A stretch of 64,000 bases of DNA from positions 36,877,175-36,941,174 of the forward strand of contig NC_061812.1 in assembly GCF_021462225.1 (NCBI RefSeq), read 5' to 3'. The notes below the pieces were generated by a model. It had not been told where the DNA came from and ran no database searches. It saw only the letters and a list, made by a program, of their open reading frames with translations. Within the stretch, counting starts at the first letter, position 1, and each line of letters starts with the position of its first letter. This stretch comes from Girardinichthys multiradiatus. Its lineage: Eukaryota > Chordata > Actinopteri > Cyprinodontiformes > Goodeidae. Both the position numbers and the translations under genes were made by a program. Positions 11,640 to 21,800 of this stretch are shown in pieces.

Positions 11640-12300
11640 CAAACTGAATTTGAAACAATCCCAGTGGGTCTCTTCCAGAGACATCAGCTCCTAAAACCAA
11701 AACAAGTTCATTAAGTTCTGCATGATTAACAGTAGGTCAGGGATTCTTCCACATTTCTCTGACTGTTATTACCAGGGGATTATATCTAGTGGTGTCAGCT
11801 CGTTGGGTGGACTTGTCTCTAATCAAACCGATGTGTTGCCACAGGCCCTGTGGAATATAGTTAGAGTTCGGGTTGACATAACCCTTTGGATTTGAATTCC
11901 AGTACACATAAGTCCAGTCCATTTTCCAATTGCTAGCCTCCAAGGTGTGCGGACACAAATGTACACATCTGCATTCTGAAACCAACTGTCATAACCTCTG
12001 CAGGGGACCACATCACAGAGGTCAATCCTTGCTGCCACTGTGGTATTCTTAGGGTTACCTTTAAGGTTGCCTGTCTCAGTTGTTCTGATGTGGAGACAAC
12101 TCTGTCAGACCTGAGAATCTTTGATAAAAAAAAAACATGGAAAGAATAAACCAACATAACATAACAATGATGAAGACAGAGAACAAACATGCAAAAAGTT
12201 CCATCTTCTATACATCTTCAATTTGGGAGACTTGAGGTAGATAAAAGACATCTTCTTCTCATCCGTGATCTTATTTAAAGCAAACGTTGCACTGCCCAAG
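11640..12300 (-). pseudogene. Endogenous retrovirus env fragment (N-terminal SU-like)
   Basis: Minus-strand reading frames from 12299 down to about 11640. First comes a basic stretch then a strongly hydrophobic segment (near 12230-12125), as in an Env signal peptide. Then follow 'ARIDLCDVV' and 'YDSWFQNADVYICV' (about 12030-11950), 'NSNYIPQGLW' and 'TTRYNPLVITV' (about 11860-11760), and finally 'VLGADVSGRDPLG' near 11680. This order resembles the surface subunit of class I envelope proteins seen in other fish retroviruses, from memory. It needs at least two frameshifts and has stops, and there is no transmembrane subunit. It is a dead relic of a viral gene; the assignment rests on pattern only. 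Confidence 0.45.
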
Positions 12301-12665
12301 GGATTATTATGCCCTCCACCTCTTCAATCACTCTCCAGTGATTAGCTTACAGTTCTTTCTCTTGTGGTGGGCTGTTGTCCTTCATGGGGTGATCTCCTTT
12401 CTTTACATCCTGTGATGGTTGGAGCAGGCCTAGTGCTCTAGCCTGTTGGCTTGGGCCGACGTCCCTCAGGAGTGGAGTCGTCTGGTTGATTAGGAAGCCG
12501 TCTGCGGTAAGAAGCCACTGTTCGAGCCACCAGCAGCACCTTGGAATGGTCTCTGTTTGCGTTTGGACCTTCGATGTCTCGTCCTTGGCTGGTCCAATAA
12601 CCCTTGCTGCAGATAGCTGTTTTCAGTGGCCTTCAACAGTTCTAGAATAAATAAACTGTTCTATG
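12301..12665 (-). other. Possible upstream part of the env-bearing retroviral relic
   Basis: A more GC-rich stretch with about 70 codons open on the minus strand (around 12590-12380), ending where the env-like relic begins. No catalytic motif was recognised. Its place upstream of env suggests the end of pol, but that is inference only. Confidence 0.25.
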
Positions 12666-14940
12666 TTTTATTGCACCAAAACAATGAAATTTATGTCTCT
12701 TATTTTGCATGAAATTCAAATGCAGTGGTTCATTATTACCCCAGGTGCTTAACTCAGTTTGCATCATATTAAAGTTCAAAACTCTTCAAATAGGGATATT
12801 TACTTTGATAAGTAAGACTGGTCCATTCTGAGTCTGCATTTTATCCACTGTATCACTTGGCGATGTCAAACTTTAGATCTGCTGCAGTCTGAACTCCTTT
12901 ATTTCCAACAGTTGGTTCAGTTACTGAAGGTTAAAATAATTTTGTTTGTATTTTTACCTTTTCCATTAAGCAGAAACTACTTTAATAATTACATGGATCT
13001 TCATCAAAATATCCAGCAAAGGAGAATTAATCTTTTGACTAATTTAGAGGAATTAATCCCGTACATACAGACAGGTTCTCAAGATGAGGCTTTGGGTAGC
13101 TGGCCACCAGTTTTTTAGACAAAACACAAAGTGTAATCTTCTCTCACAATGTCACTATGTCCTCACTGGAGATATGAGCAACCTTCCCCATAGTTACAGT
13201 ACTGCTCCCATACGTGCTAAAACTTTTGTAACCCAGTGTTTCATTTTTTTTTATTAAGGCTGACATCCCCTCTTTTTACGCATGGTTCAACCAATTAGTT
13301 AATTTAGCATTTGTCTTTTGTCTTTAATGATTGAAAAAAATGTTTTAGCAACCAAGACCACATTAAATATAATTTAAAGAAATTAAGAATCTATTTCAGT
13401 AAATTGCTCCTCAAAAGGTTCCTTTTGTACATGAATATAAAGGTCTATTTTCCCTATTAGACTGTTTATTTTATCATTTTGTTAGCTTCAGTTTGTGTAG
13501 GTAATGTGGCATTTTCCTTTAAATTTCATTTGAAGTCATGCATATAATTTTAACCTAGTTAGAACCACATAGGATTGATGTATTTAAAATATTTATAGCT
13601 TTTGTTAGCTTTTTTTTAGCCATTTACATCATTAGAATTATTCATTAATAATGAATTAATTTATCGTCATGTATTTCAAATTAATTAGTATTAATTAAAT
13701 TGGTCTCAGAGTTCACCACTGTGAATTTACCTAAATAAAATTTGGAAAAAACAACCTGGTTGTTTCTATTTGCAGTCACCTCAGTTTTAACAATAAAACA
13801 TTAAATGTTATGGAGTTAATTTTTATGTTTCAATTATAAATGAGTCACATCATCTTGATTTGTCTTGGTTTAAGATGAGTAAATTTAAATCATGCAGGTT
13901 TAATGCATAAATCCTACCAATTGAACCTAATCATTAATTATAGTATAGGATCATGACTCAGGTTTGTTATCAAATATATTCCTTATTTGTGGCATATCTT
14001 GAACTTTCAGCTTGTTTAATTTAGTGGCACCAGGATAAAGTTTTCAGTCCATTAAATCCCCAATGATTCTGCAAGCAAAACTAATTTGAAGAAGTTTAAA
14101 CTATTTAATTAACATTTTAATTATAAAACACATAAATCTAAATTTCATGCTTTATCCTTAGTCAATCATTTTATAAACATGCATTTTAACGCAGTTATCA
14201 CAACAAGCCCCCTTTATTATTCTCACTTTTCTTTCAAACAGTGTTGAACTCAGGAAGGGAGGGGTGAGCGTTTCCATGGAAGTTAAGGTGTGTTCAAACC
14301 TGGTAGGTGGGCGGAGCCAGGCGGAACCAACCTCTGATAGGCTGTCTGTAGGTGGGCAGTCCACACGGTTCTGTCCTTCCAACCCATCTTAGTGGACCTT
14401 AGACTGCAGAACTATTAACATCAACTCACATCAAAAACACGCTGCTTCTTAGGAGTTAAGAAGACAGAGACACCGTTGGCCAAACTTTAGTTGTTTTATT
14501 TTCCCGATCAAATTGTAAATATCAATTTTAATAAATGTTTTAATGGCCTCAAATCTACTCAGTGACTTAATGAAGCTTCAGGAATTTAAAGAAATCTCTT
14601 TTCAAAAATGTTTTTCTTAGCATATCTCCAGATGCTTTGATTGATAATCATCAGGATCCTGTTTAAAGATAAGTGCACACAATCCAAAGAGATCTCAAAT
14701 AATTTAGAAGCACAGCAGCAGTCTTCTCTTATATGAATCCAAATGTTTTGCTGCTGAAACTCTGTTATAATTCAAATGCTAGAAAATGTTCCATTATTTG
14801 AAATATTGGTCATTTGAAATAATCTTTTGTACTAATTTGAAATTTGTTTGGTACTCCTAGGTAGTGAAGGATTTAATTATTCTTTTATCCTATAAGTCCC
14901 CAAAAATGAAACCTTTATTTGAACATTTTCAAACTCATCC
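12666..14940. other. Intronic, no recognised feature
   Basis: Very AT-rich DNA with short chance ORFs (such as 12912-13118 on +). I see nothing that can be assigned. Confidence 0.45.
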
Positions 14941-15010
14941 AAGTTGTCATGAAATCAAACATTTCTCCCTGGGGAGGAGACTGGAGTTCGAGCCGCTCTT
15001 CCTCTTTAAT
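14941..15010 (-). repeat. Fragment resembling a retroviral gag start
   Basis: The 18-nt string 'tttctccctggggaggag' at 14962 also occurs at 16896, inside the gag start of the retrovirus at 16846-17935, and the sequence after it is partly similar ('gagccgctcttcc' against 'gaaccgctgtccc'). It may be a second broken copy of the same retroviral leader/gag boundary. No ORF of useful length remains. Confidence 0.3.
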
Positions 15011-15422
15011 GTTAAAAGAGGGGCCTTTATTTATCTCTAAAATGAAGGACTTTACCTGCCTTTATGTCCCATAATGGTCTTTCCTAGGATTTTAATTCCT
15101 GAACCCTAATTACTTCTGCCTTTATTCTGTTATAAAGGACTTTAGTCACTATGAGTTTTAATTTCCTGAATCCTAGCCCTGGCTCCAAAACAACCTTCAG
15201 CCTCAGTCTGTGTTCCCCAGAGTAGAAACCTAATCTGAGTATTAATAGACTTTAAAGCCAGAACCCCTCATTGCCTTAGATCGTTTATTTAATAAGTGTA
15301 GTATTTTGGGTTGTTTTTTTTATTTGAATGTACTCTGTTCTGTTAAATGGCATACCTTTATTGATTTATTTACATTTTCTTCACTGACCCACAATCTATG
15401 GCTCACGGGCCTCAGGCGTCCA

Positions 15423-15446
15423 GGAACCAAAGGTTGAGGACCACTG
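15423..15446. repeat. hAT-like terminal inverted repeat, isolated
   Basis: 'ggaaccaaaggttgagga' followed by 'ccactg' reads on the other strand as 'cagtggtcctcaacc', the typical outer end of many hAT transposons. The partner terminus was not found, so only a solitary end can be claimed. Confidence 0.35.
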
Positions 15447-16845
15447 CTTTAAACACTGATGCCAGCTTTCTGCAGAGATTAAAGAAAATGGATTAAATAC
15501 CTTAAATATTTTCAGACTAAAGGGTTTATTATTTCTGGCATCAACAATAACATATCTGGGAGTTTCAATCACTAGTTCACAGCTCTAAATTAGCCCCACG
15601 TCATATTTGCTTTTAATCCAGAGTTCACAAGGAGCTTCAGACATTATAATAAAACAACACAGATCTGTTTTGGATGAAAGGAAAAGCAAGCTTCAAAATC
15701 TGGTTCTGTGGTGGGAAATAGTTCCACAGTTTCTGGAAGAAGGCCTTTCTAAGCAGTCTTTAGAGAACATGATATTAGAGTTTTTGTGGTACCACTTGTC
15801 TAATTAGATTCTTTCTTACCTTCAGAACAAAAAATACATCTTTCCATTCTCATTTTACAGGTTTTTGCCAGGGAAGATGTGTTTAACTGAACCTATTACT
15901 CTGAAACATTTTGTTGTTGGGGTGTTAGAGAAAATAACAAGTGTGTTTACATTCCAATGCAACACAGAAGTGATTAAATTTTCTTTCTTTTCCCAGAGGA
16001 GAAAATGCAGAACCAAGCTTTTCATAGTTTTGTCAGGACCAGATATGAGGTACAGTGTAAGTCAGCAGGCTTCATAAAATCAGAAGAGTGGGAAAATCAG
16101 CTAATCTAACCTCTTCCCAGCAGCTGCTGTGAAAACAATGAATTTGCACCTTCCATTCAAGCTTCATTTTACGCTTGTGGACAAAGCTGTACCCCACTGG
16201 AAGTACTGTGTCAGACTGTACGGAGACCCTCTGCAGTAAAACTAACCCTATTCTCAGAGGTCTCTACCTGTTAGATTAACGGGGTACACTCTGACAAAAG
16301 GAAACAATGCCTGAAAGAGAGTCCATCAGGTGTTACACATGCAATGGACTTTAAAATGCTCCTCCGTGGGATCTGTCCTGAGGCTGACATAGAAACACAT
16401 GGTTACCACTGAGTTTTGGAGGGGCTTAAAAATTCCTCTTTCTTTTGAGGACTTTTACTAGCAATATTTGACCCTGAATCTACCATGATGAGAGACAGAA
16501 CTTGTTTCTCTAAAATAATTATTTTACAACTTTTGGAAAAGAATCTCTTTAACACAGGAATAACATTTAACCTCTTGTTACGTCTGTCAAAGTCAAAACC
16601 ACATCAGTTGCAGTTAATAAGCTTTCTTCATTGCAGAAAAACAGAAAAGATATTTGCAAATGTGTGTGTGATTGTACGTTAGAGGCAGAGAGAAAGGTTT
16701 AGTACATGGTTCAGATTTTGCACAAACAGAAGTATTGTCAGTCAATCAGTTAGTTTTCACATACCTGTCATCCATTGTCTTTTTTTCCCTATTTTCTCCT
16801 TTGTCGCTTCCTCGGTTCTTTTAATATTGTAGAGCTGCAAAAGTT
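15447..16845. other. Intronic, no recognised feature
   Basis: Short chance ORFs only (for example 15607-15807, 15865-16077 and 16485-16682 on +). No motifs or transposon ends recognised. Confidence 0.4.
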
Positions 16846-17600
16846 TTAATATATCGATGCACTTGGTGCGTTGTGGTCCATATTTTTTTCACACGTTTCT
16901 CCCTGGGGAGGAGGAGGTGATCCCTTAGAACTGAACCGCTGTCCCATACTGACAGCCTTGCCACACCCTTTACTTACTGGTAAATGGGGGAATATTCCTT
17001 TAAAACCTGCAGACGTCTCCACAAGAGTTTAGAGCTTTCTGGTACCCTAATTGCCTTCCCCCTAACTTACTGGTTTGGGGAGCCTCATTCAACCGTACAG
17101 GGAGGGGTCTCTACTGGTGAATTACTGTTCACCCGTGCGCAGCGTGGCATCAACCGCGCCAACGAGGTCCGTACACCTCGCTCCTGTTCCAAGGCGGGAA
17201 AAATCCCAGATCCCCTTTTTCCCCAGTAGAAAACTTTTAGTTTTAACCTGTTAGTTAAAATTTAAGAAGTCCTTATTATTATTAACCCTTTTATTATTTT
17301 CTGTATTTCTGCTTTTTAAAAAAAATATATTTTGCAACTTAATTTATAGGCCTTTGGTTATAATTATCAAACTATTAAGCAAATTAATATTGATGATAAT
17401 TAATTAAATTATGCTGCTTCATTGTTTCTCACCTTCTCTGGAAGACAAAAAATGCGGTTCTTTTGGATTCCAGTGCTGAGTCTCCAAGAACACAGTCAGC
17501 AGTCCTCCTCCCCTTAACACTAAAAGGGTTTGAGGCAGGGAAGCTCTTCCCAGGTTGATCAGACACTCCTGCATATGTCCTCGGAAGAACCCAGTCAAGG
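16846..17600 (-). pseudogene. Retroviral leader and truncated gag start
   Basis: This lies downstream (on the minus strand) of the LTR at 17622-17935 and its primer-binding site. A leader of about 650 nt is followed by an ATG at 16947 that opens 'MGQRFSSKGSPPPPQGET'. A Gly at position 2 is what N-myristoylated Gag proteins of gamma- and epsilon-type retroviruses show. The frame stops at 16846 after about 33 codons, and the sequence turns AT-rich, so gag has been cut off. No matrix, capsid or nucleocapsid region follows. Viral relic, not functional. Confidence 0.55.
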
Positions 17601-17619
17601 AATCCCATCCTCGTTGCCA
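17601..17619 (-). other. Retroviral primer-binding site, tRNA-Ser-like
   Basis: On the minus strand, two bases after the LTR end '...ctacaaca', the sequence reads 'tggcaacgaggatgggatt'. It matches the complement of the 3' end of vertebrate tRNA-Ser(GCT), including the CCA, with one mismatch (from memory of that tRNA). Its position directly behind an LTR is what a primer-binding site requires. Confidence 0.65.
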
Positions 17620-17621
17620 TT

Positions 17622-17935
17622 TGTTGTAGAAAAATTAGTTTTTACCAAGACAGAGACCGATGATTGTCACTCAGAATCAGCTTTATTATAATATTGCAAG
17701 ACAGAAGGCTTTTTTACAGCATTGGAGATGCACTCAGTAGTGCCGCCAAATCGTTCTGACCAGACAAAGCAAAGGTTCTCCTATAAGCTACAACAGTTTT
17801 CAAGGTGACTCTCATGAGACCTGTTGTCCTAGACATAATCTTAACAGTGTGGCATACATATTATCTCACACAGCTGCAAGCAGAAGGCTGAGAAACCATT
17901 ATTCTAAGACTAAATAAGAGAAGAATGGAACAACA
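17622..17935 (-). mobile_element. LTR of an endogenous retrovirus (ERV3), 314 bp
   Basis: Read on the minus strand the LTR begins 'tgttgttccattc' and ends '...ttctacaaca', giving the inverted termini TGTTGT...ACAACA. A polyadenylation signal ('ataataaagctg') lies near 17690. It is followed by a tRNA-Ser-like primer site and a leader, so it serves as a 5' LTR. No second copy of this LTR was found nearby, and no polypurine tract precedes it. Confidence 0.6.
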
Positions 17936-17953
17936 CCTGAGGGGTTCTAATAC

Positions 17954-18202
17954 TTATGTCAGTTCTTGTAGAGTATCAATGAGCAAATCACGCAAGGCAC
18001 TAAAAATTTCCACAACAGCGTCCAAACCTGCCGAGGGCCGACTGAGGCCTAGGACCCCCAAGATGTCAGTAGATAAAATGAGGAAGCCCCCACAGACCAG
18101 TACAGTTATTGGAGACCAAACCAATTTAGAGTTATTCTCTTGGTTTTCCATACAAGCAGACATTTTCAACATGTCTGCTTGTATGAAGTGTTTACCATGA
18201 TA
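17954..18202 (-). other. Unassigned ORF beside the ERV3 LTR
   Basis: About 75 codons open on the minus strand: 'NSKLVWSPITVLVCGGFLIL' (a membrane-like segment) and then 'LDAVVEIFSALRDLLIDTL', ending at a TGA near 17954. The upstream end of the annotated frame lies inside the Tc1 copy. It sits immediately outside the LTR start. It might be the end of an env gene from another provirus, but no polypurine tract separates it from the LTR. I do not assign a function. Confidence 0.25.
18149..18185. repeat. Inverted repeat, 15-nt arms
   Basis: The arms 18149-18163 and 18171-18185 are perfect reverse complements around a 7-nt loop, directly beside the Tc1 insertion at 18203. On the minus strand it falls within the unassigned ORF. 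Confidence 0.85.
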
Positions 18203-18204
18203 TA

Positions 18205-19455
18205 CAGGGGTTGGACAATGAAACTGAAACACCTGTCATTTTAGTGTGGGAGGTTTCATGGCTAAATTGGACCAGCCTGGTAGCCAGTCTTCATTGATTG
18301 CACATTGCACCAGTAAGAGCAGAGTGTGAAGGTTCAATTAGCAGGGTAAGAGCACAGTTTTGCTCAACATATTGAAATGCACACAACATTATAGGTGACA
18401 TACCAGAGTTCAAAAGAGAACAAATTGTTGGTGCACGTCTTGCTGGCGCACCTGTGACCAAGACAGCAAGTCTTTGTGATGTATCAAGAGCCACGGTATC
18501 CAGGGTAATGTCAGCATACCACCAAGAAGGACGAACCACATCCAACAGGATTAACTGTGGACTCAAGAGGAAGCTGTCTGAAAGGGATGTTCGGGTGCTA
18601 ACCCGGATTGTATCCAAAAAACATAAAACCACGGCTGCCCAAATCACGGCAGAATTATATGTGCACCTCAACTCCTGTTTCCACCAGAACTGTCCGTCGG
18701 GAGCTCTACAGGGTCAATATACATGGCCGGGCTGCTATAGCCAAACCTTGGTCATTCATGCCAATGCCAAACGTCGGTTTCAAAGGTGCAAGGAGCGCAA
18801 ATCTTGGGCTGTGGACAATGTGAAACATGTATTGTTCTCTGATGAGTCCACCTTTACTGTTTTCCCCACATCTGGGAGAGTTACGGTGTGGAGAAGCCCC
18901 AAAGAAGCGTACCACCCAGACTGTTGCATGCCCAGAGTGAAGCATGGGGGTGGATCAGTGATGGTTCGGGCTGCCATATCATGGCATTCCCTTGGCCCAA
19001 TACTTGTGCTGCCAAGGACTACCGAACCATTCTTGAGGACCATGTGCATCCAATGGTTCAAACATTGTATCCTGAAGGCGGTGCCGTGTATCAGGATGAC
19101 AATGCACCAATACACACAGCAAGACTGGTGAACAATTGGTTTGATGAATATGAAAGTGAAGTTGAACATCTCCCATGGCCTGCACATTCACCAGATCTAA
19201 ATATTATTGAGCCACTTTGGGGTGTTTTGGAGGAGCGAGTCAGGAAACGTTTTCCTCCATCAGTATCACGTAGTGACCTGGCCACTATCCTGCAAGAAGA
19301 ATGGCTTAAAATCCCTCTGACCACTGTCCAGGACTTGTATATGTCATTCCCAAGACGAATTGACGCTGTATTGGCCGCAAAAGGAGGCCCTACACCATAC
19401 TAATAAATTATTGTGGTCTAAAACCAGGTGTTTCAGTTTCATTGTCCAACCCCTG
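18205..19455 (+). mobile_element. Tc1/mariner transposon, 1251 bp, TA target duplication
   Basis: Both ends are present. The left reads 'caggggttggacaatgaaac' and the right ends '...cattgtccaacccctg', inverted repeats of about 33 bp. TA dinucleotides flank it at 18203-18204 and 19456-19457. The transposase lies in the + direction and is broken by frameshifts. The complete ends and modest decay suggest a younger insertion than the Tc1 relics elsewhere in the window. Confidence 0.92.
18391..19403 (+). pseudogene. Tc1-family transposase, frameshifted
   Basis: The N-terminal DNA-binding part ('FKREQIVGARLAG', 'ASLCDVSRATVSRV') begins near 18400 and runs open to about 18660. After a short disturbed stretch near 18660-18720 the catalytic core continues with 'KHVLFSDESTFTVF' (first Asp, near 18835). 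A further shift near 19010 moves the frame, and 'YQDDNAPIHTARLV' (second Asp) and 'HSPDLNIIEPLWGVLEE' (Asp and Glu) follow in the ORF that ends at 19403. The DDE triad is recognisable, but at least two frame changes prevent production of one protein. Tc1 transposases cut and paste DNA at TA sites. Confidence 0.88.
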
Positions 19456-19457
19456 TA

Positions 19458-19865
19458 TGTCTTCTAACTGATTTACTGTTCCATGTTAAAAGGTTAAGAG
19501 CCCTTTTATTTTGCAGGATGTCTGGGTTGTTCCAAATGGGTCTTTATCTGCATGGCAGAATCGAAGACCGATTCATTATGAGATATTCCTGCCAGCCTGT
19601 CAGAGATGTACTGATATTGATGCTTGTAAAACAGCTGTGCTGCTTGGTTAAATGGCTGATAAATGGAATATCTAAGATACAGATTTTCTTACATGATATC
19701 AATGATATACAATGATATCACAATTAAGCATTTTCCTGAAGTTGTGCAGCCCTAGTTGTCATGCAACATTCATTTGATCATTTGAATCTCCTGGAGCCAT
19801 TTTCAGAAATAAACTCTTAGTAAATGCAGAGAGTTTAAATGTTTGTGTATATGTGTATGAAGATA
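19458..19865. other. Intronic, no recognised feature
   Basis: AT-rich sequence between two Tc1-type insertions. Nothing assignable. Confidence 0.45.
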
Positions 19866-20196
19866 CATTATATTGCCAAAAGCATTTGTTTGTCTACTAT
19901 TACATGTACATAAAATTTGATGGCATCCTATTCTTGATCTATAAAGTCCACTTTGTTGATGGACCCACCTTTGCCATAAATCTTTCACGAGGTTTAGGAG
20001 TGTGTTCCTAGTTAAATGAGAAAGGCAGAAATCACCCTTTGTTCTAATTAATCGCAAAGGTTTTCAGGTCAGGACTCTGTAAAGCCAATTCAAGTTTCTC
20101 CCCACCAGGCTTCATACACCTACAGGCATGAAAGTGATTTGAACACCTGAATTCATTGATTTGGTGCTGTGACCCACTACTTTTGGCAAAATAGTG
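19866..20196 (-). mobile_element. Internally deleted Tc1 element (MITE-like), 331 bp
   Basis: The left end is 'cattatattgccaaaagc' and the right end '...cttttggcaaaatagtg', with TA at 19864-19865 and 20197-20198. The interior keeps pieces that correspond to the start region and to the end of a Tc1 transposase (a segment around 19975-20010 containing 'ggtttaggagtgtg'), with the middle missing. It cannot encode transposase and would rely on another copy. Confidence 0.7.
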
Positions 20197-20198
20197 TA

Positions 20199-21409
20199 AA
20201 TTGTTCAGCAGATGAATCTTTTTTTAATGTTTCTGAACATCATATAATTTAGATGTCTCTTTAAAGTGTTACTAACAACACTGACATGGATTGCTTATGT
20301 TCCACTTAAAGCTCAGTTGCTACTTAAAACAATAAAAAAATTATTCCTCTTTAGATTTGGTGATCTATTATCTTCCTTCTTTAGCAAAGTTTTGTCTTAT
20401 TAAATTGCTCATTCTCTTGCCGTCAGCTCTGCGGAGTTTGTCCCCGTTGCAAGAAAAGAAATGGGTAAAAAATCTCGCTCCCCTGAGCTGTCCTACAACC
20501 AGTGAAACTTTGCTGTCTGTGCATGAAAGCTAATAAGACCACATACAACAAACTAACAAGTTGGGAGACAGAAACAGTATGCCGCTGCCCTGTTTTGGCA
20601 TTCTGCAGGCTGAACGAGATGACAGGCTGCATTCTGATATGAGCAATATATCTACATATGGCCTCTTTTATTTGTCTTGCTGTATAGTAGCAACTGTGCA
20701 TGATTTTCTGCTCCAGTTCATGAACATACTGAATATACTTCTCTCACCCTTGTTTCCTGGTTGCCCAATATCTAACACAGACCTTATATATCTAGGTAAC
20801 TTTAAAACTGGCATGGCTTTATTTGTAACACTGACGATTGTATTCCTGAGTTTGCATGTATCTCCAGTACATTCAGGAATTGAGTGATATGCAGATACCT
20901 TACCAGTAGCTAGCAACAGCTGGACAGTATAAAGGTACTAATCATAGCAGTAGATGAACAGGCACACACCAAAAGGGCAAAAGAGGCCAAGGTCCACCTC
21001 AACAGACAGGGCACAAGATGGAGGCTGGGCAGAGATGCCTCTGACACAGTATAAAATGGGATAATAAGATGTAAAATGCAGACAGACAAAGAAAACACAG
21101 AACCCTGTTACATCTTTGTTGATTATCAGGGTGGACATCAAAGTGGGAAGCCCCACTAAAAGGTTTATTAACACGTATCAGCTTGAGCATTTAGAACACA
21201 CATTGCATGCTGGGACAGATTACTGGGCTCTACTTTTATCAAAAGTGTTGATGCTTCTAAATACAATAAGTTTGCCTGCCATTTCTTAGAGCGTCAGCTG
21301 CCAACTACACTTAGCCAGGGTGAAATATTTGATAGAAAATAATTGTGGCATGTTTTTTAACACGTCTGATACCTCTGATGTGCATCGCCTTTAAGGTTGT
21401 TCAAACATG
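20199..21409. other. Intronic, no recognised feature
   Basis: Short chance ORFs on both strands (for example 20561-20887 on + and 20938-21190 on -). No recognisable protein or transposon end. Confidence 0.4.
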
Positions 21410-21546
21410 ACTGGTCTAAGAGCCTGTGAGTTTCCAGATCAAGACTGACAAAGAGACAACTGCTAAGCAACGGCTGCATAGCTCAAACAAAGTGGGGAAA
21501 AAACTTCTCAAATACAAAGGGCTCCAAAAGGAAATGGCACAACATG
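21410..21546 (+). pseudogene. LINE ORF C-terminal fragment, left part (split by ERV1)
   Basis: The + frame reads 'FQIKTDKETTAKQRLHSSNK' and then 'KLLKYKGLQKEMAQH', and it continues in frame across the ERV1 insertion into 'AMEKLWKIKVSVVPMVTGTL' at 28742-28833 once a single CATG copy is counted. This pattern (a KYK-L-E-W module followed by a hydrophobic 'VVPxVxG' block) is typical of the extreme C-terminus of LINE polyproteins with a restriction-like endonuclease or its relic. The clade is uncertain. The fragment is old and internally shortened. Confidence 0.55.
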
Positions 21547-21800
21547 TGTTGAAGTACTCCTTTAAAGAGGCCTTCTGCGCGTTCGTTTATTCACCGTAAC
21601 CTGGAGGAATTCACAACACATTAGAATAAATCACACGGAGACAGCTGTATGTAATTCAAAATACCTGGACCCAGGGGAAGCTCTCATGTGATCAGGACAC
21701 ACACCGAGACAACTTCGGAGCTTCTCACTGGGCACATTGCTTTTATTAAAACACACATTCAAATGGGCAGCGCCCTGTTTACAGTTTTTTCTCACATGTA

